The notes under the pieces are model-generated. The model had not been told where the DNA came from. It saw nothing but the letters and a program-made list of their open reading frames with translations, and did not search any database. DNA of 64,000 nucleotides from Atrichornis clamosus (lineage: Eukaryota; Chordata; Aves; Passeriformes; Menuridae). Location of the stretch: NCBI GenBank assembly GCA_013400975.1, contig WBMZ01010153.1:135386-199385 (forward strand), in the 5' to 3' direction. Made by a program: the position numbers and the translations under genes. This document shows, in pieces, positions 1 through 12,764 of the stretch (position 1 is its first letter; every line of letters begins with the position of its first letter).

Positions 1-1799
1 AGGTATTTAAATGAGACAACAGCATTCTCATCTATGCTGCATGAAATTGATATTCTGCTACACAAAGAACTTCATGTTTGCTCACATCAGATGACGTTGT
101 GAAGCAGGCTTTGTACAGGCAAGGTCAGAGGTAGCAGGAAAGCAAAATCTAAAGGTCATATCATGCAATGTGCAGATATAAACAGCTGTAAACAGTTTCC
201 ATTTAGTTTATACAAAATTAACAGTCACATTTTAGGCAGCAACAGATGATACTTTTAGCCCATTTTCAACCAGTTTCAAAGCTCTGTGAGTGAAAGTCCA
301 ACAGAGCCAGGATGGGCTGCAGATTCCCAATTGGACAAGAAAAAGAGAAAATAAATTTTTAAATAAAATGTAAAGAAATGTGAGATTCAGAAACTGAATA
401 GACCCATTGAACAAAGACACAAATACTGGAACTAAAATGAAGAAAAGGAAAAACTTAATGCCTATAGCATTTCCTATATGTCTTACAGAGATTATTTACT
501 TGCACAGGCAAAACTTTTCCTTCTTTTACTATGACTGTTAAAATCTAGATTTTGCTCTAGTTAGTAAACTTGTTTTCCCTAGGTTTCCTTGAAAGGGATA
601 AAAGAAGTAGAGTTTAGACTACTGGGAAAATAGATTGAGCAACCTGAAGAAGTTCTGTGAATATTCCCAGTCTTAACATTAATATTCTTTTGATTTATTT
701 TGTCTTGGCAAAGGAGCTGAGAAGCAGCAATGTCTGGAGAGATCATGATTTCAGGGGCCAAGACTATCCAAGCACTGGAGAACTGCAATGGCATTATAGG
801 CAAGATAAAACACATGCTTCCTTTCCCTAATGCACACTCTCTCTGGACTTGCAGATTGGCAAGGAACTCATTCGCCCAGACATTGCCATTTTGGAGCACT
901 GAAGACAATTCTTGGCACTTGAGGAATACATGTGCAAGCATGCTGGCCATTGGAATCATGAGCACAACAGAAGGGATGATGCATCCTTTCCCATTCTAGC
1001 AAGGATGTCTCAGGGACCCTATTGCCTCTCATGCATTCACACTATTTCTCACCCTGGCAAAGATCCCTTAAACATGCAATATTTTTTGCCATAATATGGC
1101 CAAACAAAATTCTTATTGCTATGTGAGACTACACACTTTGTGAGAGGCACACCTTAGGAGTATCTGCTTTCAGTTATAACTATAGTTTATTCAGAATTTG
1201 CAGCCTACATATTTGTCTCTACGATTTTTAGAAAATATATATAGCAGAAGTACAGTCTGTTGTAGACCAACATAGGTTAAAGAATGTAAAGGCTTTTTAT
1301 GTTGCTGTCCAAAATATGCATAGGAAGGAAAATATGATAAATAATTGCATTCTGCATTCATGTAAAACAATATTAAAGGTCCAAATTCTGTCTAAACTTG
1401 CATAGGTTAAATCCTGCCATTAAAGTAAATTATAATAACCCATTGTAAAGAACCCTATAAATTGTCCCTTTCTTCTCCAAATAGGCATATTTAACATCAA
1501 GAGAAGAAACAAATACTGATACACTAGAAATAATTAATAAAAGTAACTTTATTGCAGAATATACAATTTTCTTTACTGGAATTTTTATACACAATCACAT
1601 ATACATGCACAGAGAGAGTTTCTATATGACCCTTACCTTTCCTGTTGCTTAAGAAGTTCTTCTTTAAAATTCAAGATGAGTTTCTGAATAAGTCAAGATC
1701 AAAAACATTTAAGATGGTTGTTGAAATACAATGCAAAGAAGTGGAGTTAAGACCAGAGTTTTGAGGTTTTTTTAATATTTGTCTTTAAATATATTGTTT
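1..1799. other. Unassigned AT-rich DNA, no gene recognised
   Basis: No recognisable exon, RNA gene or repeat family. The longest open frame, on the minus strand at 579-965 (128 codons), overlaps a plus-strand frame at 730-999. Neither has a domain, signal peptide or repeat that I recognise, and in DNA this AT-rich an open frame of this length is expected by chance once or so in 64 kb. I treat both as non-coding. Confidence 0.6.
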
Positions 1800-2530
1800 T
1801 TCAAGCCCAGAGGATTGGCTTGCAGTCTTCTTGGTACTCGGGCACCTAAAATTTAAAAGGTCTGATCTCACCTAACTCTGTCTCTCAGAGTACAACAGCA
1901 CCTTGGCACCTGTCCTCAGCCTCACACAGTGATCCCAGACACCATCATGTTAAGTCACAGAAGATGACTCTGATGGGCTGGAGGCTACTGGCTCCCCAGC
2001 TGTTGATACTTTTAAGCCAGGACCTTACTCTCCCCACTCCAGATGGTTATTGTTCTTGGATTAGTTAGTGGAATTGTGTACTTTCTTAAATAGGAATTCT
2101 GCACTTATTGAGATCGGAAGGGACACTCCAATGAGGAATTTTTTATGATCAAAATGAGCTGCTGGCCAGCTCTATTCAAACACACCCCTATGCAAGGAAG
2201 TCAATACAGTGCAAGGCTGTGAGAATACACGACGACCCAAGACCCCCAGACTTGCTGATTTAAACATTGTGAGTACTCAGGAAGAGATGCAAAGGCCAAC
2301 TGACACAGTCCCACACTTGTACTGCTTAACTCTTCCACCCCCCAGAACATTGTGCCTGCACTCATAGTGTCTGTTCAAGATTTTTGCTTGCTCACATTAA
2401 CTCCTGAGCAACCAGGAATATGGCACCCAAAGACTAGCTGGCACAGGCCCAAGTCATGCTGAGGAAAATGCCAGTTCTTGAACAGTAGAAAGTGTAGTAT
2501 TCCAGAGCTCAGGAATGTTCCTAGTCTCTG
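1800..2530. other. GC-richer patch of unknown origin
   Basis: This stretch is visibly less AT-rich than its surroundings and has few long A/T runs. It has no open frame of useful length and matches no CR1, LTR or RNA gene that I know. It could be an old LTR, a non-coding exon or conserved non-coding DNA; the sequence alone does not decide. Confidence 0.35.
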
Positions 2531-5500
2531 TTTAATTTTAAGCTATACATTTAGATTGTAAGTCTTTCCATTAATGAAAGTGAGCTTTGAACTAAGTCCT
2601 TAGAGGGCCAGTGACATTTGAAGGATGGGAGAGGGATACAATCAATTTAAATATGCATTTGCAAATTTACAAAATATTATAAACATGTAAGGTAGTGCAT
2701 CTATCTTCATCAGACTCTAAAGCTGTAAATACCAGATGTCATTTATAGATTAAATGATTTTCCTAAATCTAATTTTATATTAATACAAACCATTCGTCAA
2801 TTCAACATGAAGGCTTCTATTTTAAACATTCAAAAGTCATGGCATGCAAATGTTAGGGTTATCCCAGTGATTCATTGCACAAAATGTAAATTAAGGTATA
2901 AACTGAACAGAAAAATTAGTTTGCCTGAGAGGTGTTGAAGTAGATCTGTAACTGACCTGCTCATGGCATTTTCAGTTCTGCTTGGTTTTTAAGATCCTTT
3001 CTTCTGGGGAAAAGCCTCTCAAAACCCCAGTTTCAACAACCTGATCTCCTGCAGATGTGAAAACCTAGCTGACAGTAATTCAGCATGTGCAAGAGGGCTT
3101 TAACATGTGAAGTCATTAGGAAAAGAATCTGCAGTTTAAGGGGGACGTTTTCTCTTCCTGCTTACCTTCGCTAGTGACAGTTTCCAAATCATGGAATGGT
3201 TAAACACTCTGTGCCTTTATCTTCATTATCACTCAAAGACCAATCCTTTCAAAAGACCTTCAAAGTAACTGGCAAAGATAACAAGTGTGTCAACAAGTAT
3301 TTAAAGAATTTGAAGGAAACCATAGCATCCTTGATAAAAAGAAAGTTTTAAAAAGCAACAAACATATGACTGATTCCTTTTTCACCATGCTATAGGAGGG
3401 TAAGATATCACAGAAAGTAATATCAGAACAAATTTGAACACTTGTGTTTGATGCTACTGGTTTCAAATTAGAAATTTTATAATGTCATTAAGTCTTTGAT
3501 AAAACCTGAAAATGTAAAAATATAATTAAGAACAGAGTTTTACCAACCTCTATTCCTCAGACTCCATAATTTTGAGCTCCCAAAGGAATTGTCAATACAG
3601 CTGGCAATTAAAAAGGAGTAACTCTGTTCAAAGTGACCCTTGTTATGTTCAGTCTGCATATTTGTAGCTTGACTAAGGCAGCTGAACTGTCAGGCTAAAG
3701 GTAATGAAGGACACCTCTGACTCTGCCCCTGAGGCCCACATGGATCGTCAGCTCCATGGAGTTGAGTCTTAAATACAGGAACCTTCTTGACAACCGGGAT
3801 TTTCCTTCTTCCCCGGTCAGCATCAACACTACAAGAACTCACTCTCCTCTTGAGAATGATTTCTGAATTGAAACCAGCCTAGACCCTTTTATTTTTTTTT
3901 TATTTTTGAGATGAAGGACTTTTTTGCTACGTAAGAATACAGGCTAGATACATGCGAAGAGCAACGCCAGCAACATTCTCCCTAGATAGGATTCATCTGT
4001 TTCAGCAGACAGTGGCAGAATTCTTCTATTACAGCAGCTCCTTCTCTTGGATAAGCTGTTCTAGTGAGCAGAATTTATATTTCCTCAATTTTGCTAGCTT
4101 AATTATGGCAGAAGAAAAAGACAATACTGATAAAAGTAAAGTGAAGACAAAGGATGGAAGGCAGAGCAAACAGAGTAATGCTGATAAACATCCATGAGAG
4201 CGACTCTCTGAGCTAAGCCTTGACTGCTATAGACTTGGAATTATGAACAAATTATGCATTTCTTGGTTTTATGGGTACACGGAAACACATTTTTATTTAT
4301 AATTACATTACTTGACCGCAGGTATCAAACTGTCACCGAAATTTGGAGCTAAAACTCTTTTGTTTGTTCTTACTGAGGCTACAGTTTGATGAGATGATTG
4401 TGTCTACAGATAAATCGAATGAGCACTATTTTTCAAAATAAATGCATTTTGTATCCTTTTGAGTACTAGTACATCCCAACATTTGGAGTACTTACAGAAG
4501 GCTTAGATGTCAGTAATACATTCTATTTACTCTATAAAATATGAAGAAAAGCATAACCAGATTTTCATGGCATAGATGTTTATCTGGTGGGATCTCTCCA
4601 TAGGTCATAAGATGTAAAAATTCCCCAAACAGAAACCTGAAACATAAAAGCAAGAGACAGAAGAGGTCTAAATATTTCTGCCTCAAAGAAGGAATGTGCT
4701 GTATCACATATTCTCATATATGATCTATTCACTGCATATGAAAACTCTCTGATTTTTAAAATATCTGTAAGAAAATATAAAGGATTAAAAATTTTATATA
4801 CAACGGAAGATACCAATATGAAATGAAGGTCTAACCAGCACCTGCTTTAAAGAATTATATAAATACCTTTATATTTTCATTCATAAAAATATCAGAACAG
4901 GAGATAATAAAATCTCATTAATGTACAATGCTTTGCATTGCATCTCAAATGACTCTCACAGCTAGAAACTTGCCCTACTCCTGTCCAAGCACATGTGGCA
5001 ATATTAAGCAGAAGGAAGTATAAAATCAAATCATTTCTACCATATCATTACATAATTTATTCTCAGTTATACCTTGAGAAAGATTTTAAATATTCAATTA
5101 AGATGCATTTGAATTTTTCCAAAGATTATTTCAGTTCTTATCACCTTTGGATGCCTGTTTAAAATGCTTACTGCTAAGGCATTAAATGTATCCTCCCATA
5201 TTGTCACACTGACTGTAGGGTAAATGAGGCTATGATGATTTCTCCCTCCAAGGCTCAGAATATTAAATTAAAATCTAAAAGAAACAACAACATTGTTTTC
5301 ATATAACCAGGGGCCTCTCCAAACATAAAATACATTTGCATAGTTCCAGACTCACTGAGGAAGAAGTAAGTTGACTTATTCACATAAAAGCTGCAGTGAT
5401 GTGTTCTTATACTCTGTCAAGCTACAAATCTGAAAGTTTGCCTAAAGGCAAATTGGATTTTATCTATCCATAGCATTAATATAAAACAAATCTACATAGC

Positions 5501-5711
5501 TTTTTATCAATATCACAGTCTGTTTATCTTTTTTCTAAATTTAAACAACATTTATTCTGACAGTATATTGCAGATTTTTTGTTTCTTGCTTCATCTATTT
5601 CTTAAGTACAATATATTCTGTGGAGTTCTTACCTTTCAAAGTGATACCTGCTTCCAATTAACAGCATTTCAACACAAAATTGCTCAAGAGTAACTAGACA
5701 GTGTTGATCCA
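2531..5711. other. Unassigned AT-rich DNA
   Basis: No exon, RNA gene or known repeat recognised. A plus-strand frame at 3952-4197 (81 codons, lysine-rich end) and minus-strand frames at 4510-4816 have no recognisable domain and look like chance frames. Confidence 0.55.
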
Positions 5712-5735
5712 ATACTTAAGTCATGACTTAAGTAT
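5712..5735. repeat. Perfect 24-bp palindrome
   Basis: ATACTTAAGTCA is followed immediately by its exact reverse complement, with no spacer. The symmetry breaks at the next base on each side. The centre reads TCATGA, and each half contains CTTAAGT. It could extrude as a cruciform or bind a dimeric factor; no function is shown by the sequence. Confidence 0.9.
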
Positions 5736-5853
5736 GTATTTCAGTGTAGGGCTTTCTCTTTTTTTGACTGAGTAAGGACTGCAAAGTGTTTGAGGTTTGT
5801 TTGGAAATATTAATAGCTAGCAGTTTTTCTGTTCATTAGAAAATGCTTTCTTT

Positions 5854-6240
5854 TTAAAGTTTCCTCCATAAATTATCTGAATCCTTCTCTAGTATGGCCA
5901 ATGAATTAGAACCATATTGTAACATTGCATCATCTATACAATTGTAAAATAGATTTAATACAATCAAGAATAAATCATTGACAAATAAATTCAATAAACA
6001 TGGTCTGAAGACTGAGTCTTGGCGGACATCACAGTCCATTTCAGCCAAGCCAGATTCTTTGCCCTGTACAACAAATCTGTGTGCTCTTCTTGTTAAACAG
6101 TCATGAATCTGAGTTAAGTGACTTATCCTCAAGAGCATCATAGCATTATCTCCTCTAATCAGCATTCTAGAGTCAATCAAATCAAATGCTTCTGTGAAAA
6201 TTACAAAATACAGTGCCAATTCTTTGATTTATCCAGTGCC
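5854..6240 (-). mobile_element. Degraded L2/CR1-like LINE reverse transcriptase remnant
   Basis: The minus-strand frame at 5854-6219 (121 codons without a stop) reads like the palm domain of a non-LTR retrotransposon RT. It has motif A as FTEAFDLID near residue 8, then VVQGKESGL, then the degenerate motif B segment VRQDSVFRP (normally VPQGSVLGP), then LFVNDL. The catalytic motif C is CIDD at 5929-5940 where the family has F/YADD. Upstream sequence to roughly 6240 still resembles the family but is broken by stops. The key Q-G of motif B and the aromatic residue of motif C are lost, so it is an inactive fossil. Its exact LINE clade (L2, CR1 or another Jockey-like group) is not certain. Confidence 0.75.
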
Positions 6241-8223
6241 TGGTCACTGGCAATATTATTATTAAAACACCAGATGCCAAAAACTATTCTTGGCACAGTC
6301 AGGAAAAAATGAAAGTCACAGTGAATTGGGTTGAAATTCTGCCAATTACAGGAACAGGAAGAGAAAAAACCAAGATATTTTTATTCTTACCTATTGAGGA
6401 CTAACTAAAATTATCTGAAATAACTGAAAATCAGTTCAGACAAGGCCTTCTGGGAGTTCATCACAACATTTGGCATCATCCAGAGTAAGGTGAAATTCTT
6501 TGCATTTAGGTAAAATAAGTTCAATCCTTCTTTTCAGAAAGTATTTCAACATTCCTGATTGGCTGCTCTAAACAAGAAAGTATGTAAATCCTCCTAAGAG
6601 CTACCAGGGTTTTTTTGCCAGTATTCTACTACAGAAAGGGTGTAGGCATTATCTTTATGTTTCTGTGTGGCTGAAATCACAATCAGATGTTTCTAGTTGG
6701 CCAAAAGGGAGGAAAGGAAGGTAGATTTTTTTTTTTTCTTATTCTGCACTGTAGGGAGTAGGCAGACTTATCTATAACTGTCTAAGAAATTTCCAAGTAA
6801 AATTTCATAGCATTTTTTTTTCCCTGAGTTACAGTTTAGATTAGATTTTTTTTAATGCAAATTAAACTATCTCACCTAGAAAATAATCACTTGAAGTGAT
6901 CCTCAGTTCAGGGGATTACATGTGCAACAGTTCAACTGCAGCTAAAATGGTCATAGGATTGACAATTCCTAAAGTTGAAAGGCTTGACAAAAAGCATGGA
7001 TTCTACAATATCCAGGAGAAATTAAGAAAAATAACATTTATATGCTACATAAGTATGTTTCAGTAATTTCATTCTGTAAAGCAGAAGTATAATGGAGAAT
7101 CTACTTGTGTTAAAATCCATCACTGAGAATGGAGGTTAATTCTGTCCCTGTACAGTATTTCAGTGATGCACTTTTAAAATTCATTGTGTTTTATATTTGA
7201 AGAACTTTTTAAAATCCTCAGTCCTGAAAGTAATCTAAACCCTAATAAAGTTCATTGTTTTTATAACTCCCCTCCAAACAATTTTTGTTTAATATTTTTT
7301 TAAAGAAAGAGTATCTGTGGCAAGATATCTGCAAATGACATCAAAATTCACCTGAAAGCAGAACGTTCCCATTCAGATGCCTGAATGGCCCTGGAAATCT
7401 ATACATCTAAAGGATCCACAAAAGAGTAACTAAGAATTTAAGTTGTAGAAAATAAGCTGTGACCATCATATGTGACTGAATTATATAGCAAAATTTTGCC
7501 GTTCTATTCCGTTATGAAGGGAGGGTAGAAGCCAGGCATGATCTCTTAATGGCTTGCACAGCAGTAGACATACATTTAGGCAAATAGATTGTGCCTGTCT
7601 TATCAAAAGACTCCAAATTTGCTTTACAAGAGTTTAGAACTTCACTTATTTAGAGGTTTGCTCTTTGAAGTAAGTCTTAGACAGCCAATAAAAATAATGT
7701 CAGAATTTTTATTGTTAATTTACTTTTTTCTTCTGTCTCATTTTGTACCCTTCATCATGCACATTTATCATGAAATACGAAGCTCTTTGCATTGACTGTA
7801 AATGGAAGTTGGGCACCTTGATCAGTATTGTGAATTCCTCTCCTAGACCAGTGCATATAACTTCATTCTTGTCATTCTTCTAGTAAGCAAAGTATTACTT
7901 ATTTCTTTTTAGCTAGACTTTAGCAGCAGGAGCATGGCTGGGGTGTGGGAACACCTCTGAGCTTCTCGATTGCATGATCTGTATTTCATACTATTTTAGG
8001 ATACGATGTGGGAACCCAAGACTGCAACCTTTTCCCTTCTCTCTAGTTTTCATGGGGAAGAAAATGGGAGATTAGGCTGTGTGGAAAATACTATAAGTTC
8101 CTCAGTTTAAACAACAGGTCACCAGAAGCCAAGGCAAATTTTGGGCCTTAAAATTGTTAACTCCTCATTCTGTTTTTGTAATATACAGCCTTACAACTGG
8201 AAACAGAGTCCAAATAATAGGAC

Positions 8224-8250
8224 TATTTTCACATCTCACATGTGAAAATA
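8224..8250. repeat. Hairpin: 11-bp perfect stem, 5-nt loop
   Basis: TATTTTCACAT at 8224-8234 pairs perfectly with ATGTGAAAATA at 8240-8250 around loop CTCAC. The stem does not extend beyond this. It is most likely incidental secondary structure or the remnant of a small inverted-repeat element. Confidence 0.85.
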
Positions 8251-9113
8251 TTTGTTTTGTTATATTAATGATATAATTAAAAATATTCAAAATCTATATT
8301 TCATGTTCTAAACTAAAAACATTTACATTATTTCAGGAACCTGATCTTTACAGGGCAAACTGAAAATAAATGTAACATATATGGATGAATAGTAAATTGG
8401 GAAATGGCCACAACTTCCTGTGAGCCTGTCTCATGTAAAGGGTCTGCAGCAGAAAATTATGATAACTTTTTGCAGAATGGCTTATTCTGTAAAATCTGTG
8501 ATCACATAATTTAAAAAAACTGACAATTTATAAATATGACCCTACAATATACTGCCATGTATGAGTTTAAATCAAGATTACCTAAAGTTAGGAAATTATC
8601 TGACTAATGATGAAATTAATAAAATTTTATTTTCTTTAGATGTACATATTGGAAAGAAAATGTAATACTCTCCAACAATGTGAACTTTTGGATCACAGAT
8701 TATTTGCTAACATCTACTATTTTGAGGAAGAGTAGTCTTGGATTTACTGCTAAATTTAGAGTTTTGTCATGGAACTGAAATGCAGTATTCTACAGTCACA
8801 GTTTCTACGCTTTATATTTCTAAGTACACTCAACTGAAATATACACTTTACCACATCAGCAAAAGAAAATATTTGGAGTTGACTGTATGTAGTACAAAAT
8901 ATTACTATTATTTTTATAATGTATATTTTCAGCTAGATACCATCCTCAGATCTGAATCTGCAGCTGAAAATACCTTATGAGAAAGTACAAAATGGATTTT
9001 TAAGGTTATAAAGTAATGCATTCCACATATCTGAGGCTCAGATACAGCTTTTCTTTTCAGATAATGATCACCAGTACAATGTTCCGTCCATAAAAATCTG
9101 TTAAAAATTTACC

Positions 9114-9140
9114 AGGCTATGATATTCATTATCATAGCCT
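9114..9140. repeat. Hairpin: 11-bp perfect stem, 5-nt loop
   Basis: AGGCTATGATA at 9114-9124 pairs perfectly with TATCATAGCCT at 9130-9140 around loop TTCAT. The geometry is the same as the 8224 hairpin (11-bp stem, 5-nt loop) but the sequence is unrelated. Confidence 0.85.
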
Positions 9141-10840
9141 TTCAAGAGAAAGCTCAAATGTTAAAATACAGCTAGATGTGTACTGGTAATATATCACTCT
9201 GTTCTAGCAAGCACATATATATATTATTTTTTTTTTTAGATTAGTTTCATCTTGTAAATTACAAATTGGATTAGGGAGTTTGATATGATTGGAAAACAGA
9301 TTGACAGTCTATTTAGCATTTTTATTAGTCGTGTAGATTATCTATAGGCTATAGATGACCTCAGTCAACTTAACATTCTTTAGGCAGCCAGACACAAGGC
9401 AACATCAGCCAATCATAAAAACATGTACTTGATTATTAGGTCTCAAGATGTGTCAAATCAATACACTGTATCACCTTAAAGGCTAGATATAAGAAGGCAT
9501 CTACATCTTTTGTAACTTAGGAGGCTGAAGAAAAAATGCTAAAATAAAAACCACAGTTTACATAAGTTCTCTCTTATACGGATACTGATATTATTGTCAC
9601 TTTAGGCTTTTTGTATAATTATCAAATTTTTTACCTTTTGAATCTCTTTGAAGCCCAAAGAAATATGTCAGAAATATATTAAATAAAAACTTAAAAGGAT
9701 CACACTGTTTCTACCATGCCTTTGTCTCTACTATGTTTGCATCCAGCATTAAGTGGTCTCTTCTGCTTCTGATTGAAACAAGAAATGATTCCATATAACC
9801 AACATACAGTAATACATCAAAGAACTGTTTGTAATCATGCTTAACTGATGCCATGGCACATTGAGATCTAAAATTTAAGTGAAAAATATGTAGTGCAGAG
9901 ATTGTGGTTATGCTGTACTTGCACTATTTGAGTGCTGCACCCACATCAGTAGTGACATAGGAAGGGAATAATTCTTCAAAATTATTACTTTTCTGCAATT
10001 CCTTGGTTTCTGGGTATTTATTAATCTACAGCTGACCTTTAGCACTACTTGGCTATCAACTTCACCTTATTATTTGCCTGCCTTTATATCACATTTACCT
10101 TATTTAGGAAAATAGGCAACCAGGACTCTCAATTCTCTCTCTAATTAGCTCAAGCTACAAAGAGTAAAGTGTCATTAAGTTCCATGAATCTGGACCCATG
10201 CTTAAGGAACTTACTCAGAGGTAGAATCTACTTACTGTTCTGAAGCAGCGTAATGGTGGTAAGCCTATCTCTTTCAGTTACCAAAAGAGAGTGAAGGGAC
10301 ACCAGTTTTTCTTTTAGATCACCTTACATGAAAACTTTATCTTTGCACACTACGGCTATATCTACAGACTGGATCTCACTTCCACTGTGTATTTCCTATG
10401 GATGAACTTCAACCTTGAAGCTGCAATAAAGAGGAAAAAAAGACACATCTGTTCCAGTCATGATCATAATATGAAAGGCTACTCTATCACACCCTTAATA
10501 TCTATGAATTTAGTTTTAGGTGGCTTGTCAGATGTTCAGCGATTTTTACGTAGATTTTTCCATTAAATTTATCAGAAAACATTTTTTTGAGTTTTTTAAC
10601 AATTTTCACTTTAAAAATTAAAATTGAATTGGAGGATAAAAATGTGAACAGTATATTCAGGAAAGCAGTAGATAACTTTATCTTAACAGATAAAATTTCT
10701 AAGCGTGGACAAAGTTTTGTTCTGATCAAGCTACTTGAGTGAGAAAATATTTTCTTGGTACATCTACATATATCTATATTGATTCATCAGACAGATATTT
10801 TCCTCCTAAAGTGAGAGAACAAACCAAAGTCACCTGGAAT

Positions 10841-10865
10841 ATCTATCTATCTATCTATCTATCTA
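10841..10865. repeat. (ATCT)n tetranucleotide microsatellite
   Basis: About six uninterrupted copies of ATCT. It is likely length-polymorphic. Confidence 0.95.
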
Positions 10866-12181
10866 AAGACAAGAAAAGACCAAATGCAATAATACTTCAT
10901 TCATTGACACAGGTTAAAAGCTGGCCACACTCTTCTTTACAAGGACTTTATTCAATAAATAATATTTTGAAAATGTTCCTTGTCAAAACACAGCTTTAGC
11001 CAGTCTTCTTCCTTCTTAGTGGACTCTCACTTTTGGAAGGAAGAAACCTTAATATTCGGAAAGCCTTTTAATACCTGTGCACCGAAGACTTTTCAAGACT
11101 GCTGTTCCAGCATGCTGAATAGCCCAGCCAGAAAGTCTTGGAAATATTTTGTTTTGTAGAACTCTACCTGAATTATAGGATATGAATAAAGTTTTTTTCA
11201 GCTTCATACTTCAAAAAGCCCATGTAAGTGAACTTCAATTTTTTTCTTCTTGTTTGGTTTATAGATTCTCAAACTAAAATATTCTGCTATTTCTAACAAA
11301 TTAGCTGCTATTCTGCATATAAATATATATTACAACATAATATAAAGTTTGAAAACGTTTTTCTCCCTCCTGTTTAATTGAGTCCTGTAACTCTTAATTA
11401 ACAGTTCCTAAATCTTTAGTTTGCCTAAGATAGTAAGCCGTAGAATTTTAAGGGTAATAGGTGCTATGCTATTTTAATGGATAGTTACAAATTAGTTGCT
11501 AAGGGATTAGCCCAAGAAAAGCTAAATACATTTAGGAAGGTTTTGTGGGAGTTTTCAATACAAAAATATCCAAAGAATCTTAACTGACTAGAGACTGAAA
11601 ATCAAGAAAAATGAACTCCTTTACACCTGACTTTTACTAATGTGTATCCCTTCCTTGTCCCCTCTTACCAAATTTGCTGGAAAAACAAAAATATATGTGA
11701 TATTTAAGTAGATTGACAAATGTGAGGTTTAACTTCTGCAAACTTTAGTGAGTCTTGTTTGATTTACTCTGTCCTAGGCTGAAGAAAAGATATGAGGGCC
11801 TAGAACATTCTTCCCTCTGCTAAATACAGATTTCTCCTAACCAGTTCTTTGTCACAAGTCTTGAGGTAATTTCTCTTTGCTCCCTGAATTCTGCAAGTAT
11901 ATAGATATATATGTATACTCTGAAAAAGATTGTATTTTCAGAGTGATCCTGGACAGCATGCCCCCAGGTAGGATTGGGCAGCTCATTGGTAGTGTCCCAG
12001 CACACCTTTCCAGTGTGCTACGGAAATGCACTGAAATGAGCAGCATGGCAACAATTGTCCAGTACACAGATCCAAGGGTCTCCTGGAAACATCTTACTGT
12101 CTTGAAGATCATTCCAATTCTTTAATTACTGGTAAATTTCCTAAAACTAATCCCTGGGTCATCATATGATGATTGATAACA

Positions 12182-12208
12182 TTTTTTTTTGTTTGTTTGT
12201 TTGTTGTT
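12182..12208. repeat. T-run followed by (TTTG)n
   Basis: Nine T followed by GTTT repeated about four times, ending in GTTGTT. Simple low-complexity repeat. Confidence 0.9.
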
Positions 12209-12471
12209 ACATTCCTGTCCTCAAGGTCTCCTGGTTAATGTTTGGTTGGATATCTGAATTAGTGCCCCAGATTCAGACTTCCTTATGCACCATTTTATGA
12301 AAGATTATTATATGAAGGGCCTCATTGGAAATCTAAGAGCACCTAAACTCCACATCAAGTTGTATTGCCACTTTTGTTTTTCCTTCTCTGTCAGACTTCT
12401 TCATGATGCTTCCCTTTTACTGATCTTTGCATTTCGATATAGGTATGTTGCTTTAATACATTATTGCAAAC

Positions 12472-12512
12472 TATTTTATTGTACTCTATTGTAATTTTAT
12501 TGTATTTTATTA
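12472..12512. repeat. Imperfect ~10-bp tandem repeat, TTTTATTGTA-like
   Basis: About four diverged copies of a TATTTTATTG / TACTCTATTG-type unit lie head to tail. Small AT-rich minisatellite-like array. Confidence 0.65.
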
Positions 12513-12764
12513 CAGGTAAATACACTACTTTTCGTGACCGACATAAAAAATAAAACTCATACTACCCCTATCCCATTCCTCCTTCTTCTTCTGGTGCCAT
12601 TGATAAAAAAATCAATTAGTCAGGGACTGAAACTAGTTTGGCCTGATTGGTGTTTGGTTAGACAGTCAATTTTGTCTGGTGATCTCCTAGCTTAGCTTTC
12701 TTCTTCTAGCAATTTATTTTCTGGTCATTGACCCCAATTTATTTAATTATTTTTGTTAAGAAAA

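Larger units (their letters stand above)
6241..12764. other. Unassigned AT-rich DNA with minor repeats
   Basis: No exon or RNA gene recognised. It contains two short perfect hairpins, small microsatellites and a roughly 10-bp imperfect tandem repeat, listed separately. Overlapping frames on both strands at 11820-12125 have no recognisable domain. Confidence 0.55.

Noticed and set aside
579..999. Overlapping frames on both strands (128 and 89 codons)
   Set aside because: No domain or repeat recognised, and the lengths are within chance for this composition.
11930..11985. Possible small exon: TTTTCAG before AGTGATCC and CCCCCAG/GTAGG after
   Set aside because: The splice-like ends enclose only about 26 bp, there is no neighbouring exon, and the translation is not recognisable.
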